Source of the DNA: Phytopythium helicoides
Lineage: Eukaryota; Oomycota; Peronosporomycetes; Pythiales; Pythiaceae
DNA: 64,000 nucleotides
Assembly (NCBI GenBank): GCA_024867545.1
Contig: JANFNE010000059.1
Span: 186,001-250,000, forward strand
Reading direction: 5' to 3'
Positions 10,140 to 20,455 of the stretch are shown here, piece by piece (the first letter of the stretch is position 1; every line of letters begins with the position of its first letter). Under the pieces are notes generated by a model. That model was not told the origin of the DNA, searched no databases, and worked only from the letters and a program-made list of their open reading frames with translations. The translations under genes and the position numbers were made by a program.

Positions 10140-11813
10140 TCATGACAGCTGGGCTTGTTCTATAGTAACTTTGGGGTTGATACGTGCGGATGGCATCCGC
10201 AGCATTCGCAGCGAAAACTGATCCCGCCTCTGGCGAAACATCGCATGCGGGTTTCCATCGAACTCAACACCACCAGTGATCTTGATGAGCTCGTCATTTG
10301 CACTCGTCATGACCCGCCAGAGTAATCGCAGAGACCAGGTTATGGTCGTGAAGGCACGTCCAAGAAAGAACGAAGCCATACGCACTTCATGCGCTTTTGA
10401 TCCCCAGAAAGCAAGTGTGAAGAACACTCGATCGTGGAAAAGATGCGCACCGTCTTCGACTAGCAGAACCGCGATATGAGCTTGGCCAATTATGTCAATC
10501 AGTACAACCAATGTGAGAAGTCTTCGGTGCATTTGGAGACTTCCTCGAGCTTCTAAGGTCAACGCATCCGATGTTGTGACGTGGATACGCCAAATCCAAC
10601 CTGTGAGCACCATCAAGCTTTGCCAATTCCAGCTCAGCATATCACACAGCGAGGCTTGTGCACAGGTGACCTGGAGCGTGACGAATATAACATCGAACGA
10701 GGTAAGCAAATGTATAAGTAACTGGCGATGATAGAGACAACAGTGCAGTACGCAGTATGCCCCTGAGGCAATCAGCGCTGCGATAGACAGTGGGTACTGC
10801 CAGCGATCATCATGCTCTAGATTTCGTTCTTGTTTGTTGAGCGCCAGGGTGGATATGACCACATTGGTACAGAACCCAAACATACCCGTTGCTTTCACTG
10901 CCATCAGTTGCCACTTCGCCGGTTTCCAGTACGCTAGTCCACGGAGGATTACCTGCTTTTTGTCAAAGATTTTGATTTTCGTGCAAAGTCGAAGCCTTTG
11001 AGGCATCGCCAGTGCCTCTGCTGTTCGGACGTCGCTTGCAGTTGGGTGGGCTGGTTTGCTTGGATCTTGATCTAGTGGTTCACGCATTCGCAGACGACAT
11101 TGATAGCTAGCAAAATAGACTACCTGGGGGTTGTTTCTGTCCATTTTACCCAGTTTTCGCTTGCGGTACGCTGTCCGAACCATGAGAATCAAAAGAGTTG
11201 CGAATGCATTTGTGAGAAACTCTTGTGAAGTCAAAACATGATTACCAAGAGTGATTTGGAATACTGTTCGAGGTTCTGGCAGTAGATTAAAGCCAAAGAT
11301 TACGAGCAAGAATACATGGTAGAGTGCAGCAAGAACCGCGCCACCTGCAAGCTGTTTAGCTTCAATCTTGGCGTCAGACCAGACGTTCATTTGGATGCCG
11401 TACCAGTACGCTGGAATCATGACCATGCGTGCATCGCCCAGATGTAACATGAAGATGACACAAGTTATAGCGTTGAGGATCGAGAAAAACCAAAATTCGT
11501 ATGTTGCACACAGGCAACGTAGAATATCAATCTGCAAATCTGTGCTCGCACCGATCAGCACTGGGAGCTGAAGAGTGATTTTAGCCAGAGCTAGAAATCG
11601 TGCAACATTGGGTGACACTGTCAAAGCAGCTGCTCCAATTGGAAATGCTGACACGTACATCAATACTATTGGGGCATGCACGAACTTCAAAAACCTAGCG
11701 ATGGAGCATGCAGTAGTGGGGCTGAAGAACTCGCGTAGAACTGTGCGCTTTACATTGATGATCGGCAAGTCGTGCGAAGCAACAAGCTCATAACGTGGCA
11801 GGGTTTGCATCAT
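10140..11813 (-). CDS. Polytopic membrane protein, family member 2 (unnamed)
   Basis: 557 residues from ATG 11813 (or 11810). Paralogue of 4568-6337 and 12034-13776: N-terminal YELVASHDLPIINVKRTV, then TYEFWFFSILNAITC, RTAYRKRKL at the end of the first membrane block, SYQCRLRMR opening the hydrophilic loop, and a second block ending SLRLLWRVMTS. Roughly ten membrane segments. It is divergently arranged with family member 3, with only about 220 bp between the two ATGs, which must contain both promoters. Function unknown. The stop lies 50 bp beyond the end of MNSF copy A. Confidence 0.75.
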   Translation of the reverse strand: MMQTLPRYELVASHDLPIINVKRTVLREFFSPTTACSIARFLKFVHAPIVLMYVSAFPIGAAALTVSPNVARFLALAKITLQLPVLIGASTDLQIDILRCLCATYEFWFFSILNAITCVIFMLHLGDARMVMIPAYWYGIQMNVWSDAKIEAKQLAGGAVLAALYHVFLLVIFGFNLLPEPRTVFQITLGNHVLTSQEFLTNAFATLLILMVRTAYRKRKLGKMDRNNPQVVYFASYQCRLRMREPLDQDPSKPAHPTASDVRTAEALAMPQRLRLCTKIKIFDKKQVILRGLAYWKPAKWQLMAVKATGMFGFCTNVVISTLALNKQERNLEHDDRWQYPLSIAALIASGAYCVLHCCLYHRQLLIHLLTSFDVIFVTLQVTCAQASLCDMLSWNWQSLMVLTGWIWRIHVTTSDALTLEARGSLQMHRRLLTLVVLIDIIGQAHIAVLLVEDGAHLFHDRVFFTLAFWGSKAHEVRMASFFLGRAFTTITWSLRLLWRVMTSANDELIKITGGVEFDGNPHAMFRQRRDQFSLRMLRMPSARINPKVTIEQAQLS

Positions 11814-12033
11814 GGTGACTATTATTGTGCGACTTTGAGTCCCTGCAAAGTTTTGGGGTCGTTGCGGACACTGGGGGCTATTTTTGCTGAATCCTGCTAT
11901 TGGATGCGTCCTCGCTGCATGTGAAGTCCAGTAAAACAGCAAGCGCAGGAACATTCGATGCCGACTTTGTCACGTCGGTGCATGTCATCGACGTTGCCAC
12001 GCTGCGCTGAGTTCGCTGAGCCGAGTGACCAGA

Positions 12034-13776
12034 ATGGTAACCCCAGCTCCAGTGAGAGCTGTCAGTCGACAACCCTCGTTCATTTACGAGTTGTGTGAGA
12101 GTGATCCGCTTCCAGTGATCGATCTATCACGTCGTTTAGGCAACGCGTGCTGCAGTAGTGGTACCACTTCTCTGTATGGTGACTGTCCCTGGTGGGTCAA
12201 GGTTTGCTGGGGCTTTGCTTACGGCCTTTCACCGCTTGCAATAATTGGAGCGCTGAGAGGTGCAGAGCCTGTTGATCGTCGACTTGCTGTTCTCGCAGTG
12301 CTTACGAGTTTTCCTTACTGGTTTTTCCACTATCGCGCGCTTCGCTTCGACATGGTCGTGCTGATGCTTCAATCGCCCGAATTCTGGTATTTTGCTATGA
12401 CTACGCTGCTGTGGTGCTCGTTTCTCGCAATTTATTTGAATGGAGTGCGCGGTGCAGTAGCACTCATCTTCTTCGCGTCAGGTATAAGTGGAATTCTGGT
12501 TGACGCTAATGCGGTGCTGGGCAACCACCTTGTTGCTGCGACTGTGAGTGTCATCGTAACGAACATCGCTGTCACGGCCTTCATCAACCGTCGAATGATT
12601 GAAAACGTGAACAACGATTTTTTCCCTTCGAGTATCGTGCAAGCTGAAGATGCCATTATGAGCGGTTTACTCACGTATACCCTTCACGCACTGCGGAACG
12701 CATATCGCCGGCGCCGTGAAATTGCTGAGCAACGCCGTATTGGGTGCACAAAGCTGCGCTGTATCGTGTACCGCCGCCGTGCAAGACTCCGTCTCATCGA
12801 AGACACTAACCGACCAGAACGAGCGAATGCAATTGTACCACCATGTCACCTCGACACTTGTGCTGCAACTTCCGAAACACGTGAACCAACCTCACTCTCT
12901 ATGCCTCCGGTTACCATCGTTAATTTGGATCGCATACCAGTGAATACAAGATTTAATGCTGATAATACGATCTTCCCGATCGATCTCGCTGGCGATCCGT
13001 GGTCAAAACGAGTACAGCTTGCAATATGCATAGCCGCTTGCGCAGGTATAATACTCACAATTGGCACATTAGCTGGGTCTTCTGAGCCGACATCACGGGA
13101 CTCTTGTATAATTGGTACGGCGATTTCGGCACTATTGCTCTCATCCAGCTGTTGTGGGCTGTACTGGAGCCTGTGCCAATTGCAACTTCTTCGGTACATC
13201 GTATTCTCGTTTGACTTCTTGTATCTATCGCTACAGATCACATTAGCACATATCTGTGTCTGTGAGATCTTCTGTTGGGATGTCCGCTGTCTTGCAGTCT
13301 TGTGTTGTTGGTTGTGGACACACATAGTGCTCACTTCCGACGCTGTTGTCCCAATTGTGCGCGCAAAAACGGGTCTACGAGAACACTATCTCGCGCCAAT
13401 TCTCACAATTTTCGTCGCGGGGTTGATCACGTTGCTGATTCAACTGCAGATGTCAGAGAACTGGCAGACAGCTACTCGCATCGTGGTAACTTTTAATATT
13501 GGTCCACGAAAGTTCGAGCTTCGAGTCGTGCGGGTCTTGATTGCACGGTCTGTTTCGATCCTCTGGTGGTCGTTCCGCGTTTTAGTGCGTGTTTGGAGGG
13601 CTAAAGATGGTGACATGGTGGAGCTGAGGGTTCGCGTCGGCTATTACACCCGCCCCAAACCTGCTCATCGAGTAGAAAACAGTAAGCCCAGCTCAGGCGA
13701 GACCAGCGCAATAAGCTCACTTCCCACAGCACTAGGCTCGAACCAAGTAGCTCCCCTAGTCAAAATGCAAGAGTAG
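12034..13776 (+). CDS. Polytopic membrane protein, family member 3 (unnamed)
   Basis: 580 residues from ATG 12034. It shares the family plan (YELCESDPLPVIDLSRRL; SPEFWYF; RNAYRRRRE; VYRRRARLR; two membrane blocks, C-terminal SFRVLVRVWRAKDGD) but is the most divergent of the three. The N-terminal block starts with a Cys/Ser-rich stretch (GNACCSSGTTSLYGDCPWW) absent from the others. It has about ten hydrophobic spans. It is divergent from member 2, suggesting a local inverted duplication with later divergence. No known family recognised. Confidence 0.7.
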   Translation: MVTPAPVRAVSRQPSFIYELCESDPLPVIDLSRRLGNACCSSGTTSLYGDCPWWVKVCWGFAYGLSPLAIIGALRGAEPVDRRLAVLAVLTSFPYWFFHYRALRFDMVVLMLQSPEFWYFAMTTLLWCSFLAIYLNGVRGAVALIFFASGISGILVDANAVLGNHLVAATVSVIVTNIAVTAFINRRMIENVNNDFFPSSIVQAEDAIMSGLLTYTLHALRNAYRRRREIAEQRRIGCTKLRCIVYRRRARLRLIEDTNRPERANAIVPPCHLDTCAATSETREPTSLSMPPVTIVNLDRIPVNTRFNADNTIFPIDLAGDPWSKRVQLAICIAACAGIILTIGTLAGSSEPTSRDSCIIGTAISALLLSSSCCGLYWSLCQLQLLRYIVFSFDFLYLSLQITLAHICVCEIFCWDVRCLAVLCCWLWTHIVLTSDAVVPIVRAKTGLREHYLAPILTIFVAGLITLLIQLQMSENWQTATRIVVTFNIGPRKFELRVVRVLIARSVSILWWSFRVLVRVWRAKDGDMVELRVRVGYYTRPKPAHRVENSKPSSGETSAISSLPTALGSNQVAPLVKMQE

Positions 13777-13788
13777 CAATCTCAAGCT

Positions 13789-14780
13789 TCATTGATGTAA
13801 TTTGCCAAGATCCTGATGAGATGACGCAATTTGAAAAGCTTTGGCGATTCCTCGCTCGAGACGATGGGCTGTATCTTCATGAACTGAGGCAGAGGAAGCA
13901 CTGACTTGCCGCTTTAGCTTGAGAATTTCGTCCGTCAGCACACGCAGTGTCTTTTTGTTGCTGATTTCACAGAGCAGTGTGAGCATTAAACAGACAGTGC
14001 CAGTTAGGCTAATGATGACAGTAGTAGATAACACACCTGCTGGCTGCAGCCATGACCTGCTGTAACATGACACGCAATTCCATGTTTTCGGTCTTCAGTG
14101 TTTGGTTCTCTACAGCGACGTCCACGATCATTTTATCGACCTTGTCTTCAAGTTGTTCCAGTCTCTCTTGGTGCAAGCTCTCTACTGCTTTGAGCTTAAC
14201 TTCGAAGTCTCGGCGTAGCGTCGTCAACGATCGATCCAGCTTTGAATCTCGAAGTCGAGCCTCCTCGACTCTGAGATCCGATCCACGAACAACCTCGGCT
14301 TCGAGTCGGCGCATAAATACTGTGTGTTGTCCGCTTTTCTCTCGCTGCTCACGCGCCAAAGTTGCAATTTCAGCCGTCGAAATCTTCATCGAACGCTCCA
14401 TTTGCAAAAGTCCTTTCGAAAGGCTGTTAATACGCAGTTGCTGCTGTTCTAGCTCGTTAACGATGAAGTCTTCAAACTCGTTACTCATGGGGTCACCCTC
14501 TGCTGCAACGTGGGAGCACCTTAGTTACTCAGATTGCCAATATAATCCGTCGCCTTTACTAAGACTTGCCTGCTTGGTCGAGATCTCGATGCATTGAAGG
14601 CTGCTGGATACCCTTTGGCATCGGAGCAATTGGTTGTGCATCGATCCGAGAGGTATCACAGCTGCTCCCGCGAAGCTCATCATCTTTTCTCGAGGCCTCA
14701 GCGATCGCATGTGCGATTGCCACTTCCTGAGAGGGAAGATCGCTGGGAGGCGTTCTCGCGTGAAGATGCGAGGTGCTCAT
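13789..14780 (-). CDS. Coiled-coil protein
   Basis: Proposed three exons: 14780-14570, 14502-14037 and 13960-13789; 282 residues. Intron 2 (76 bp, GTGTGT...ATCAG) joins VMAAAS to SNKKTLRVLTDEILKLKRQV in frame. Intron 1 (67 bp) would use a GC donor (GCAAGT) with acceptor GTTGCAG, also in frame; without it the gene would start at ATG 14488 (207 residues). Most of the protein is heptad-like coiled coil (ELEQQQLRINSLSKGLLQME; LEDKVDKMIVDVAVENQTLK), preceded by a polar N-terminus. No catalytic domain is seen, so a structural or scaffold role is likely. It converges on family member 3 with a gap of only 12 bp between stops, so 3' UTRs probably overlap. Confidence 0.65.
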
Positions 14781-14952
14781 GCTTTCACCGTCAGTCTCCC
14801 CTGCAAATTCACATCCAAGTAGAAAGCCACCGGCAACGCAAATGCATCCGTTTCAAGGCCAGGAACAGTCGCTGCACAGCAGTGACCACTCAAGCTCGTT
14901 TCCATCACTAGAATTACTATTCCTTTTTCATGCATGCTCTCGCCTGCTCCAA

Positions 14953-15960
14953 CTAGTTCTTGCCACCGACACTGTATCGCTGCGTGTACGTCTTCATATC
15001 TCGTTGGAAGTCCCGCTCGGCCTGGAGCTTGTTGATCTCGTACCGCTTCAAAATGACTTGCTGTTCAATTAATTGCAGTTTGTCCTCCAGCGCAGTCTTC
15101 TCCTTTTCCAAATTGACAAGCTCACGCTTGCTCACGACATACTGCTGATCGATATCCATCTTTTCTTCCTCTTCGTCTTCGCGCTCTGCGTTTGCAATGT
15201 CCTTTCCTTTGGCTTTGGTACGTTTGCGAGTACTCGTTGCAACAGCAGGAGACGCAAGTCGCGGAGATTTGTTCTCCCTCGCTCGCTTCTCGCTTTTTAC
15301 TCGAGGAGATTTGATCTCCCTCGATCGCTTCTCGCTTTCTGGAAGTGCACGAGGTGATTTGATGGCGCTCCCCTTACCTATGCGTCCTGTAGAGCCCGTG
15401 TCCCTCTTAGATGCCGAATTGGGCGACTTCGAGGAGCGATTGGCGTGGTCGTTGATGGCAGTTGACGCTGGTTTTCCTTCCTCTTGGCTCGCGACAACTT
15501 CCCCCTTGACAGCGTCTCGCTCTTTAGCAGCTGCCTTCCTCGCCTTCTTCCTCTTCTTCTCCGCGTCTCTCTTCATGTCCCCCCGCCTCTTCCATTCCCT
15601 CTCCTTGGTCTCCAGGTCCTGAATGAGCTCGTCCAAGATGCCTGCTCGGCACGAGCGTCAGCTGCCAATCCGTCGGCCCCATCGCTCCGCAAAGCCGCCG
15701 AACGCACCCTCCTGCTCGATGTGGACGTAGACCTCGTCGTCGAAGAAGTAGTCGACGCCGTGGACCAAAAGCTGCCTGGTCTTGTGCTTGGCGACGCCCT
15801 CCGGCGTGAGGAACTGCCACGTGCGTAGGTTGGAGGACGTGACGGGCAGCGAGGCCCAGCCGCGCGCCTTGAGCGCGGCCTGCAGCTCCCCAGGACTGAA
15901 GAGCTCGAGTGCGCGCGGCTGCGAGAGCCCGCCGGTCCGCCGCGTGTGGCGCTCGCTCAT
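14953..15960 (-). CDS. Coiled-coil protein with conserved N-terminal domain, paralogue 1
   Basis: Exons 15960-15708 and 15641-14953 with a 66-bp intron (GTGCGT donor); 313 residues. The N-terminal ~80 residues form a compact domain (ALELFSPGELQAALKARGW, LRTWQFLTPEGVAKHK, HGVDYFFDDEVYVHIEQEG) that matches the neighbouring gene at 16081-16977 residue for residue in layout. Splicing gives EQEGILDELIQDLE, parallel to EEHGILDELVRERE next door. The middle is a Lys/Ser/Arg-rich linker with repeated KSPR-type motifs (possible nuclear localisation or phosphosites), then an acidic patch and a C-terminal coiled coil (ELVNLEKEKTALEDKLQLIE, LKRYEINKLQAERDFQRDM). Family unknown; probably nuclear. Confidence 0.75.
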
Positions 15961-16080
15961 GGTCTCCTGGCGCAGCAAATGTCCCACTGGGCGAGTTCCC
16001 GAGTGAGCGTGTCGGCCCCACGAGGGCGAGGCATGTACACAGCCAACGCGGCATCTATTGACACACCTGCAGTCCTCTAC

Positions 16081-16977
16081 TCAGTCCCGCTCCTCTATGC
16101 TCTCCTTCTTGAGGTCTCCGCTGCGGAACTCCTTCTCGAGCGCGCGCAGCTCCCGCTGGCAGTTGCGCCGGATGCGCAGCGCGTGCACCTCGAAGCGCTT
16201 CTCCTTGACGCGCTGGTCCAGCGCCTGCAGCTGCTGCTCCAGCGCCGCCAGCTCGCGCTTGCTCCTCGCGAACTTGCCCTCCATGTCCTCCTCCTCCTCC
16301 GACGCCGCCGCCGCCACCGCGCTCGCCTTGCCCTTGCCCTTCGCGGCCTTCCTCGCCCTGCCCAACGCCGGCGACGCTGCTCGCGGCCGCTTCTCCCCCC
16401 TCGCACGCGTCGACAGCAGCGGCCGCCCCGCTCTCCTCGCCTTGGCCTCGGCCGCCTCGCTCGTCGGCGCGCCGCCGCCAAAGTCGTCCGACTCGTCGCT
16501 GCTGCTGGGCTCCTCGCCCACCTCGGGGCTGCGCGGCCTGTTCGCCACGGGGCTAGACGGCGGAGACGACGGGTTGAGCCACAGCGGCGAGTCCGCGCCG
16601 TCGACCTGCGCGGCGCCTGTCGCCTTCTCCCTCGCCTCGCGCTCCCGCACCAGCTCGTCCAGGATGCCTGCAGCCGCCGCGTTAGACGAGAGCGAGCCGC
16701 CGCAGCGAACCAGAGCGGCGCACCGTGCTCCTCGACGTAGAGGTAGAGGCCTATGTCGTCCAGCACGAAGTCGACGCCCTGCGCGCGTGGGCAGCTTGCT
16801 GTCGCGCTTGATGAGCCCCGTGGGCGTGAAGTACTGCCACGTGTGCAGCCCCGAGGCCGGGAACTGCTTCCAGCCGCGCGCCTCCAGCTGCGCCAGCAGC
16901 TCGCCGCGCGTAAAGTACTTGAGCGCCAGCGGCTGCGGCAGCGCGCGCGTCTGCCGCGTGCGCCGATCGCCCGCCAT
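16081..16977 (-). pseudogene. Coiled-coil protein paralogue 2, with a one-base frameshift in exon 1
   Basis: Exons 16977-16724 and 16667-16081 (56-bp intron). The protein matches the paralogue at 14953-15960: ALKYFTRGELLAQLEARGW, HTWQYFTPTGLIKRDSKLP, then, one base out of frame, GVDFVLDDIGLYLYVEEHG, then spliced ILDELVRERE. Removing one base from the GCGCGCG run at 16781-16787 would restore both frame and exact spacing to the paralogue. Exon 2 is intact (acidic EEEEDMEG, coiled coil ELAALEQQLQALDQRVKEKR, FEVHALRIRRNCQREL). The lesion sits in a dinucleotide run, so it could be a sequencing or assembly slip rather than real gene death. Total length would be about 280 residues. Confidence 0.7.
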
Positions 16978-17072
16978 GAGGTGGGTGGACGCGAGTTTTG
17001 GTTTGAGTGGTGGTACAAAAATGGCCGACGGCGATGTGCTGCATGGCGAGTTTTCTTGAGTTTTGTCGTCAC

Positions 17073-18355
17073 GATTGATGTACAAGCACGCCGATGTGGT
17101 GAATTGCATGACATCGTTTCGCTCTATTTATCCACGAGCTCGCTCGAGAGGAGAGCTCAAGCAGGTTACCACGCTCGACCAGCCCAGCCGCGTCGACGTA
17201 CTATAATATCTACAAAGTCAGTCTCATGTAAATCAAATCAACCGGATGAACCGCATGACGAAACCAAGCCTCGTCCTCAACGACGGCGACCAGCAGCCAG
17301 CGTCGCCTGCGAGAACAGCGACTGAAGCGCCTGAGCGCTCATACCTGACATCACATCCTGATCACGCGACGTCGCAGTCGCAGTCGCAGTCGCAGTCACA
17401 GTCACAGTCACAGTCACGGCTTCGCTTTCGCTGTTGGTGGTCGTCGCAGTCTCTCGCTCGCACATGGCGCTTTCATCTGTCTTGGCGGCGTTGGCACGCT
17501 CGGTGGCTCGCACATTCTCGACCGCCGCACGGAGATAGAGGTTGTTGGCTCGCGTGGCGTTGGCAGCGAAGGAATTCATGTTGACTTGGCTTGACTTGAT
17601 GAAGAAATGTGGTTCGAGATGGGAGTTTGTTGTTGTGTTGCTGCGAGGCTGTAGATCGCTGCAGTGACTGGAAAGTTGTGGAATGAGAAGCTGGAGGGAG
17701 AGATCGGATCTGCTCGCAGATATCAAACACTGCTCGTTCGTGCAGCATGGGATCTTGTCTTGCCTTGACATATCGAGGAAGCAAAGTGGAATGGTGGTCA
17801 CTCGTCGCTCGACCGTACCATAGTGTATTTTTCCTAGAGCTCCCTTTTCACGTGTTGCGTCACGAGGCGGTGCCACAGTACATGCCGAGTGTGTGTCTCG
17901 ACTCTCGAGTAATGCTACGACGTCTCCAAGCAATGCAACGCTAGCGGTATCTCGTGAGATGTGTCTATGTGTCTGTCTGTCTGTCTGTCTGGTTGACGTG
18001 GCAAGGAAGTTCGAGCTGTCGCTGTCGGTCGGGTTCTTGTGGCGGTGAGGTGCCTCAGAACCAACACTCTTGGTTGCCTTTCACCAACATTCACTTGTTT
18101 CTCCACTTCAACAGCAGGAACAGGAACCTTAGCGTGACTCTACAAGCAGCTCCTCTTGCCAAATCCAGTTTACGATGTCCGTATTCGTTGGTCCGACTTG
18201 TCTGACTGATGACTGCCGACTCGATGCGTTGTGAAGTGGCTACAACCCACATGGCTCATTTTGAGTGTTGGGATTTCGAGTTGAGGTTGACTTCGAGCTC
18301 ACACGCACGCGCACACACACGAACTTCGCGACACTTTCATGAGGTACGACACTAC
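17073..18355 (-). repeat. MNSF repeat, copy B (inverted)
   Basis: Minus-strand copy of the 8758-10090 unit, lacking roughly the first 80-90 bp of the leader. At the trailer end it shares with copy C a few extra bases (GTACATCA-type sequence beyond GGCGTGCTTG) that copy A lacks, so B and C are closer to each other than to A. It lies head-to-head with copy C across a 444-bp spacer, making a large near-perfect inverted repeat. Confidence 0.8.
17277..17579 (-). CDS. MNSF-family small protein, copy B
   Basis: 100 residues, six longer than copies A and C because the central simple tract is expanded: about ten alternating Val-Thr/Ala-Thr pairs encoded by GTGACT and GCGACT hexamers at 17380-17412. 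The rest is nearly identical to copy A (same MNSFAANATRANNLYLRAAV start and SLFSQATLAAGRRR end). The tract expands in multiples of six, which keeps the frame. Confidence 0.6.
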   Translation of the reverse strand: MNSFAANATRANNLYLRAAVENVRATERANAAKTDESAMCERETATTTNSESEAVTVTVTVTATATATATSRDQDVMSGMSAQALQSLFSQATLAAGRRR

Positions 18356-18799
18356 CAGCATGTGATATCTTGTAGATGGGGTAGATACGCTAGCGTCCAT
18401 CAGACGATTGTGATCGCTAACTGAAAAATCTGAAAATGGGTCACTGAATGCTGCACACGTTTGGTATCGCCACACGTGTTAGCAGCATATTCGATGCCCG
18501 GCCGCGTTCATCTTTTTTATCCGTCGAAGTGAATCGTGTGTTGGAATTATGAACTCCATCAGAATTGACTGTACAGGTTTGAGCTACCTACACATGCCTT
18601 CGTTAACTTGATTTTAAGGTTCAACTACTCCGCAATTGCAACCATGGTATGCATGTCTTAGCTTTAGCTAAAGTACTAAGTGATCGAACAATACGATGCC
18701 TGGTTCATAAGTAGTTTAATTCAGCTGACTCGTGAACTATGCGACAGAGGACAACACTAAGAATTTTGTAAGATACCGACGATTGAGAAACCAATTTGA
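18356..18799. other. Spacer between inverted MNSF repeats
   Basis: 444 bp of AT-richer sequence than the flanking repeats, with no ORF of note. It would form the loop if the two arms paired. A similar AT-rich stretch follows the divergent copy near 45170-45450, so part of the spacer may belong to an ancestral longer unit. Confidence 0.5.
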
Positions 18800-20131
18800 G
18801 CAACCAAGAGCGAAAGTCAGAAGCACATGAACTATTACACTAACACAAGACCGCCTCAAGATCATTCGCGTGGTGCGTAGTGTCGTACCTCATGAAAGTG
18901 TCGCGAAGTTCGTGTGTGTGCGCGTGCGTGTGAGCTCGAAGTCAACCTCAACTCGAAATCCCAACACTCAAAATGAGCCATGTGGGTTGTAGCCACTTCA
19001 CAACGCATCGAGTCGGCAGTCATCAGTCAGACAAGTCGGACCAACGAATACGGACATCGTAAACTGGATTTGGCAAGAGGAGCTGCTTGTAGAGTCACGC
19101 TAAGGTTCCTGTTCCTGCTGTTGAAGTGGAGAAACAAGTGAATGTTGGTGAAAGGCAACCAAGAGTGTTGGTTCTGAGGCACCTCACCGCCACAAGAACC
19201 CGACCGACAGCGACAGCTCGAACTTCCTTGCCACGTCAACCAGACAGACAGACAGACAGACACATAGACACATCTCACGAGATACCGCTAGCGTTGCATT
19301 GCTTGGAGACGTCGTAGCATTACTCGAGAGTCGAGACACACACTCGGCATGTACTGTGGCACCGCCTCGTGACGCAACACGTGAAAAGGGAGCTCTAGGA
19401 AAAATACACTATGGTACGGTCGAGCGACGAGTGACCACCATTCCACTTTGCTTCCTCGATATGTCAAGGCAAGACAAGATCCCATGCTGCACGAACGAGC
19501 AGTGTTTGATATCTGCGAGCAGATCCGATCTCTCCCTCCAGCTTCTCATTCCACAACTTTCCAGTCACTGCAGCGATCTACAGCCTCGCAGCAACACAAC
19601 AACAAACTCCCATCTCGAACCACATTTCTTCATCAAGTCAAGCCAAGTCAACATGAATTCCTTCGCTGCCAACGCCACGCGAGCCAACAACCTCTATCTC
19701 CGTGCGGCGGTCGAGAATGTGCGAGCCACCGAGCGTGCCAACGCCGCCAAGACAGATGAAAGCGCCATGTGCGAGCGAGAGACTGCGACGACCACCAACA
19801 GCGAAAGCGAAGCCGTGACTGCGACTGCGGCTGCGATTGCGACGTCGCGTGATCAAGATGTGATGTCAGGTATGAGCGCTCAGGCGCTTCAGTCGCTGTT
19901 CTCGCAGGCGACGCTGGCTGCTGGTCGCCGTCGTTGAGGACGAGGCTTGGTTTCGTCATGCGGTTCATCCGGTTGATTTGATTTACATGAGACTGACTTT
20001 GTAGATATTATAGTACGTCGACGCAGCTGGACTGGTCGAGTATGGTAACCTGCTTGAGCTCTCCTCTCGAGCGAGCTCGTGGATAAATAGAGCGAAACGA
20101 TGTCATGCAATTCACCGGGTCGGCGTGCTTG
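18800..20131 (+). repeat. MNSF repeat, copy C
   Basis: 1.33 kb, near-identical to copy A over its whole length (same first bases GCAACCAAGAGCG and same GGCGTGCTTG end), and the inverse of copy B over about 1.25 kb. It differs from A by scattered substitutions only. Confidence 0.8.
19653..19937 (+). CDS. MNSF-family small protein, copy C
   Basis: 94 residues, frame intact, ATG 19653. The sequence equals copy A except in the simple tract (Ala-Thr-Ala-Ala-Ile-Ala-Thr instead of pure Ala-Thr repeats). It carries the same conserved N- and C-terminal blocks. Function unknown. Confidence 0.6.
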   Translation: MNSFAANATRANNLYLRAAVENVRATERANAAKTDESAMCERETATTTNSESEAVTATAAAIATSRDQDVMSGMSAQALQSLFSQATLAAGRRR

Positions 20132-20455
20132 TACATCAGTCGTCATTGCGCAATACTTGTACACCAAATGTCATTGCGCAACATGTACATCAGAACGTGC
20201 CGAGCAAACAGCTATGCAGTAGCGAACTAAACGCCCATTACGATATACCCTGAACGCCTACGGCGAACCTCTATGTCGGCCGATAGCCAAAACGTTATCC
20301 TTCATGACAACCTCTGAGCTTTGACGAGCTCCATCACCCGTTCGTGCAGCGTACTGTCGCGTTATACAGCACATGCAGTGCATCAATGGAGAAATCACGA
20401 TTCAGGTCTATTGGAACACTACGGACTATGGGGTGCTGGAGCTGTTGAAGGTGGC
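20132..20455. other. Intergenic, no feature seen
   Basis: About 320 bp between repeat copy C and the 3' end of the WD40 gene. It contains two short direct repeats of TCATTGCGCAA (near 20142 and 20171) next to the repeat end and otherwise nothing recognisable. Confidence 0.4.
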
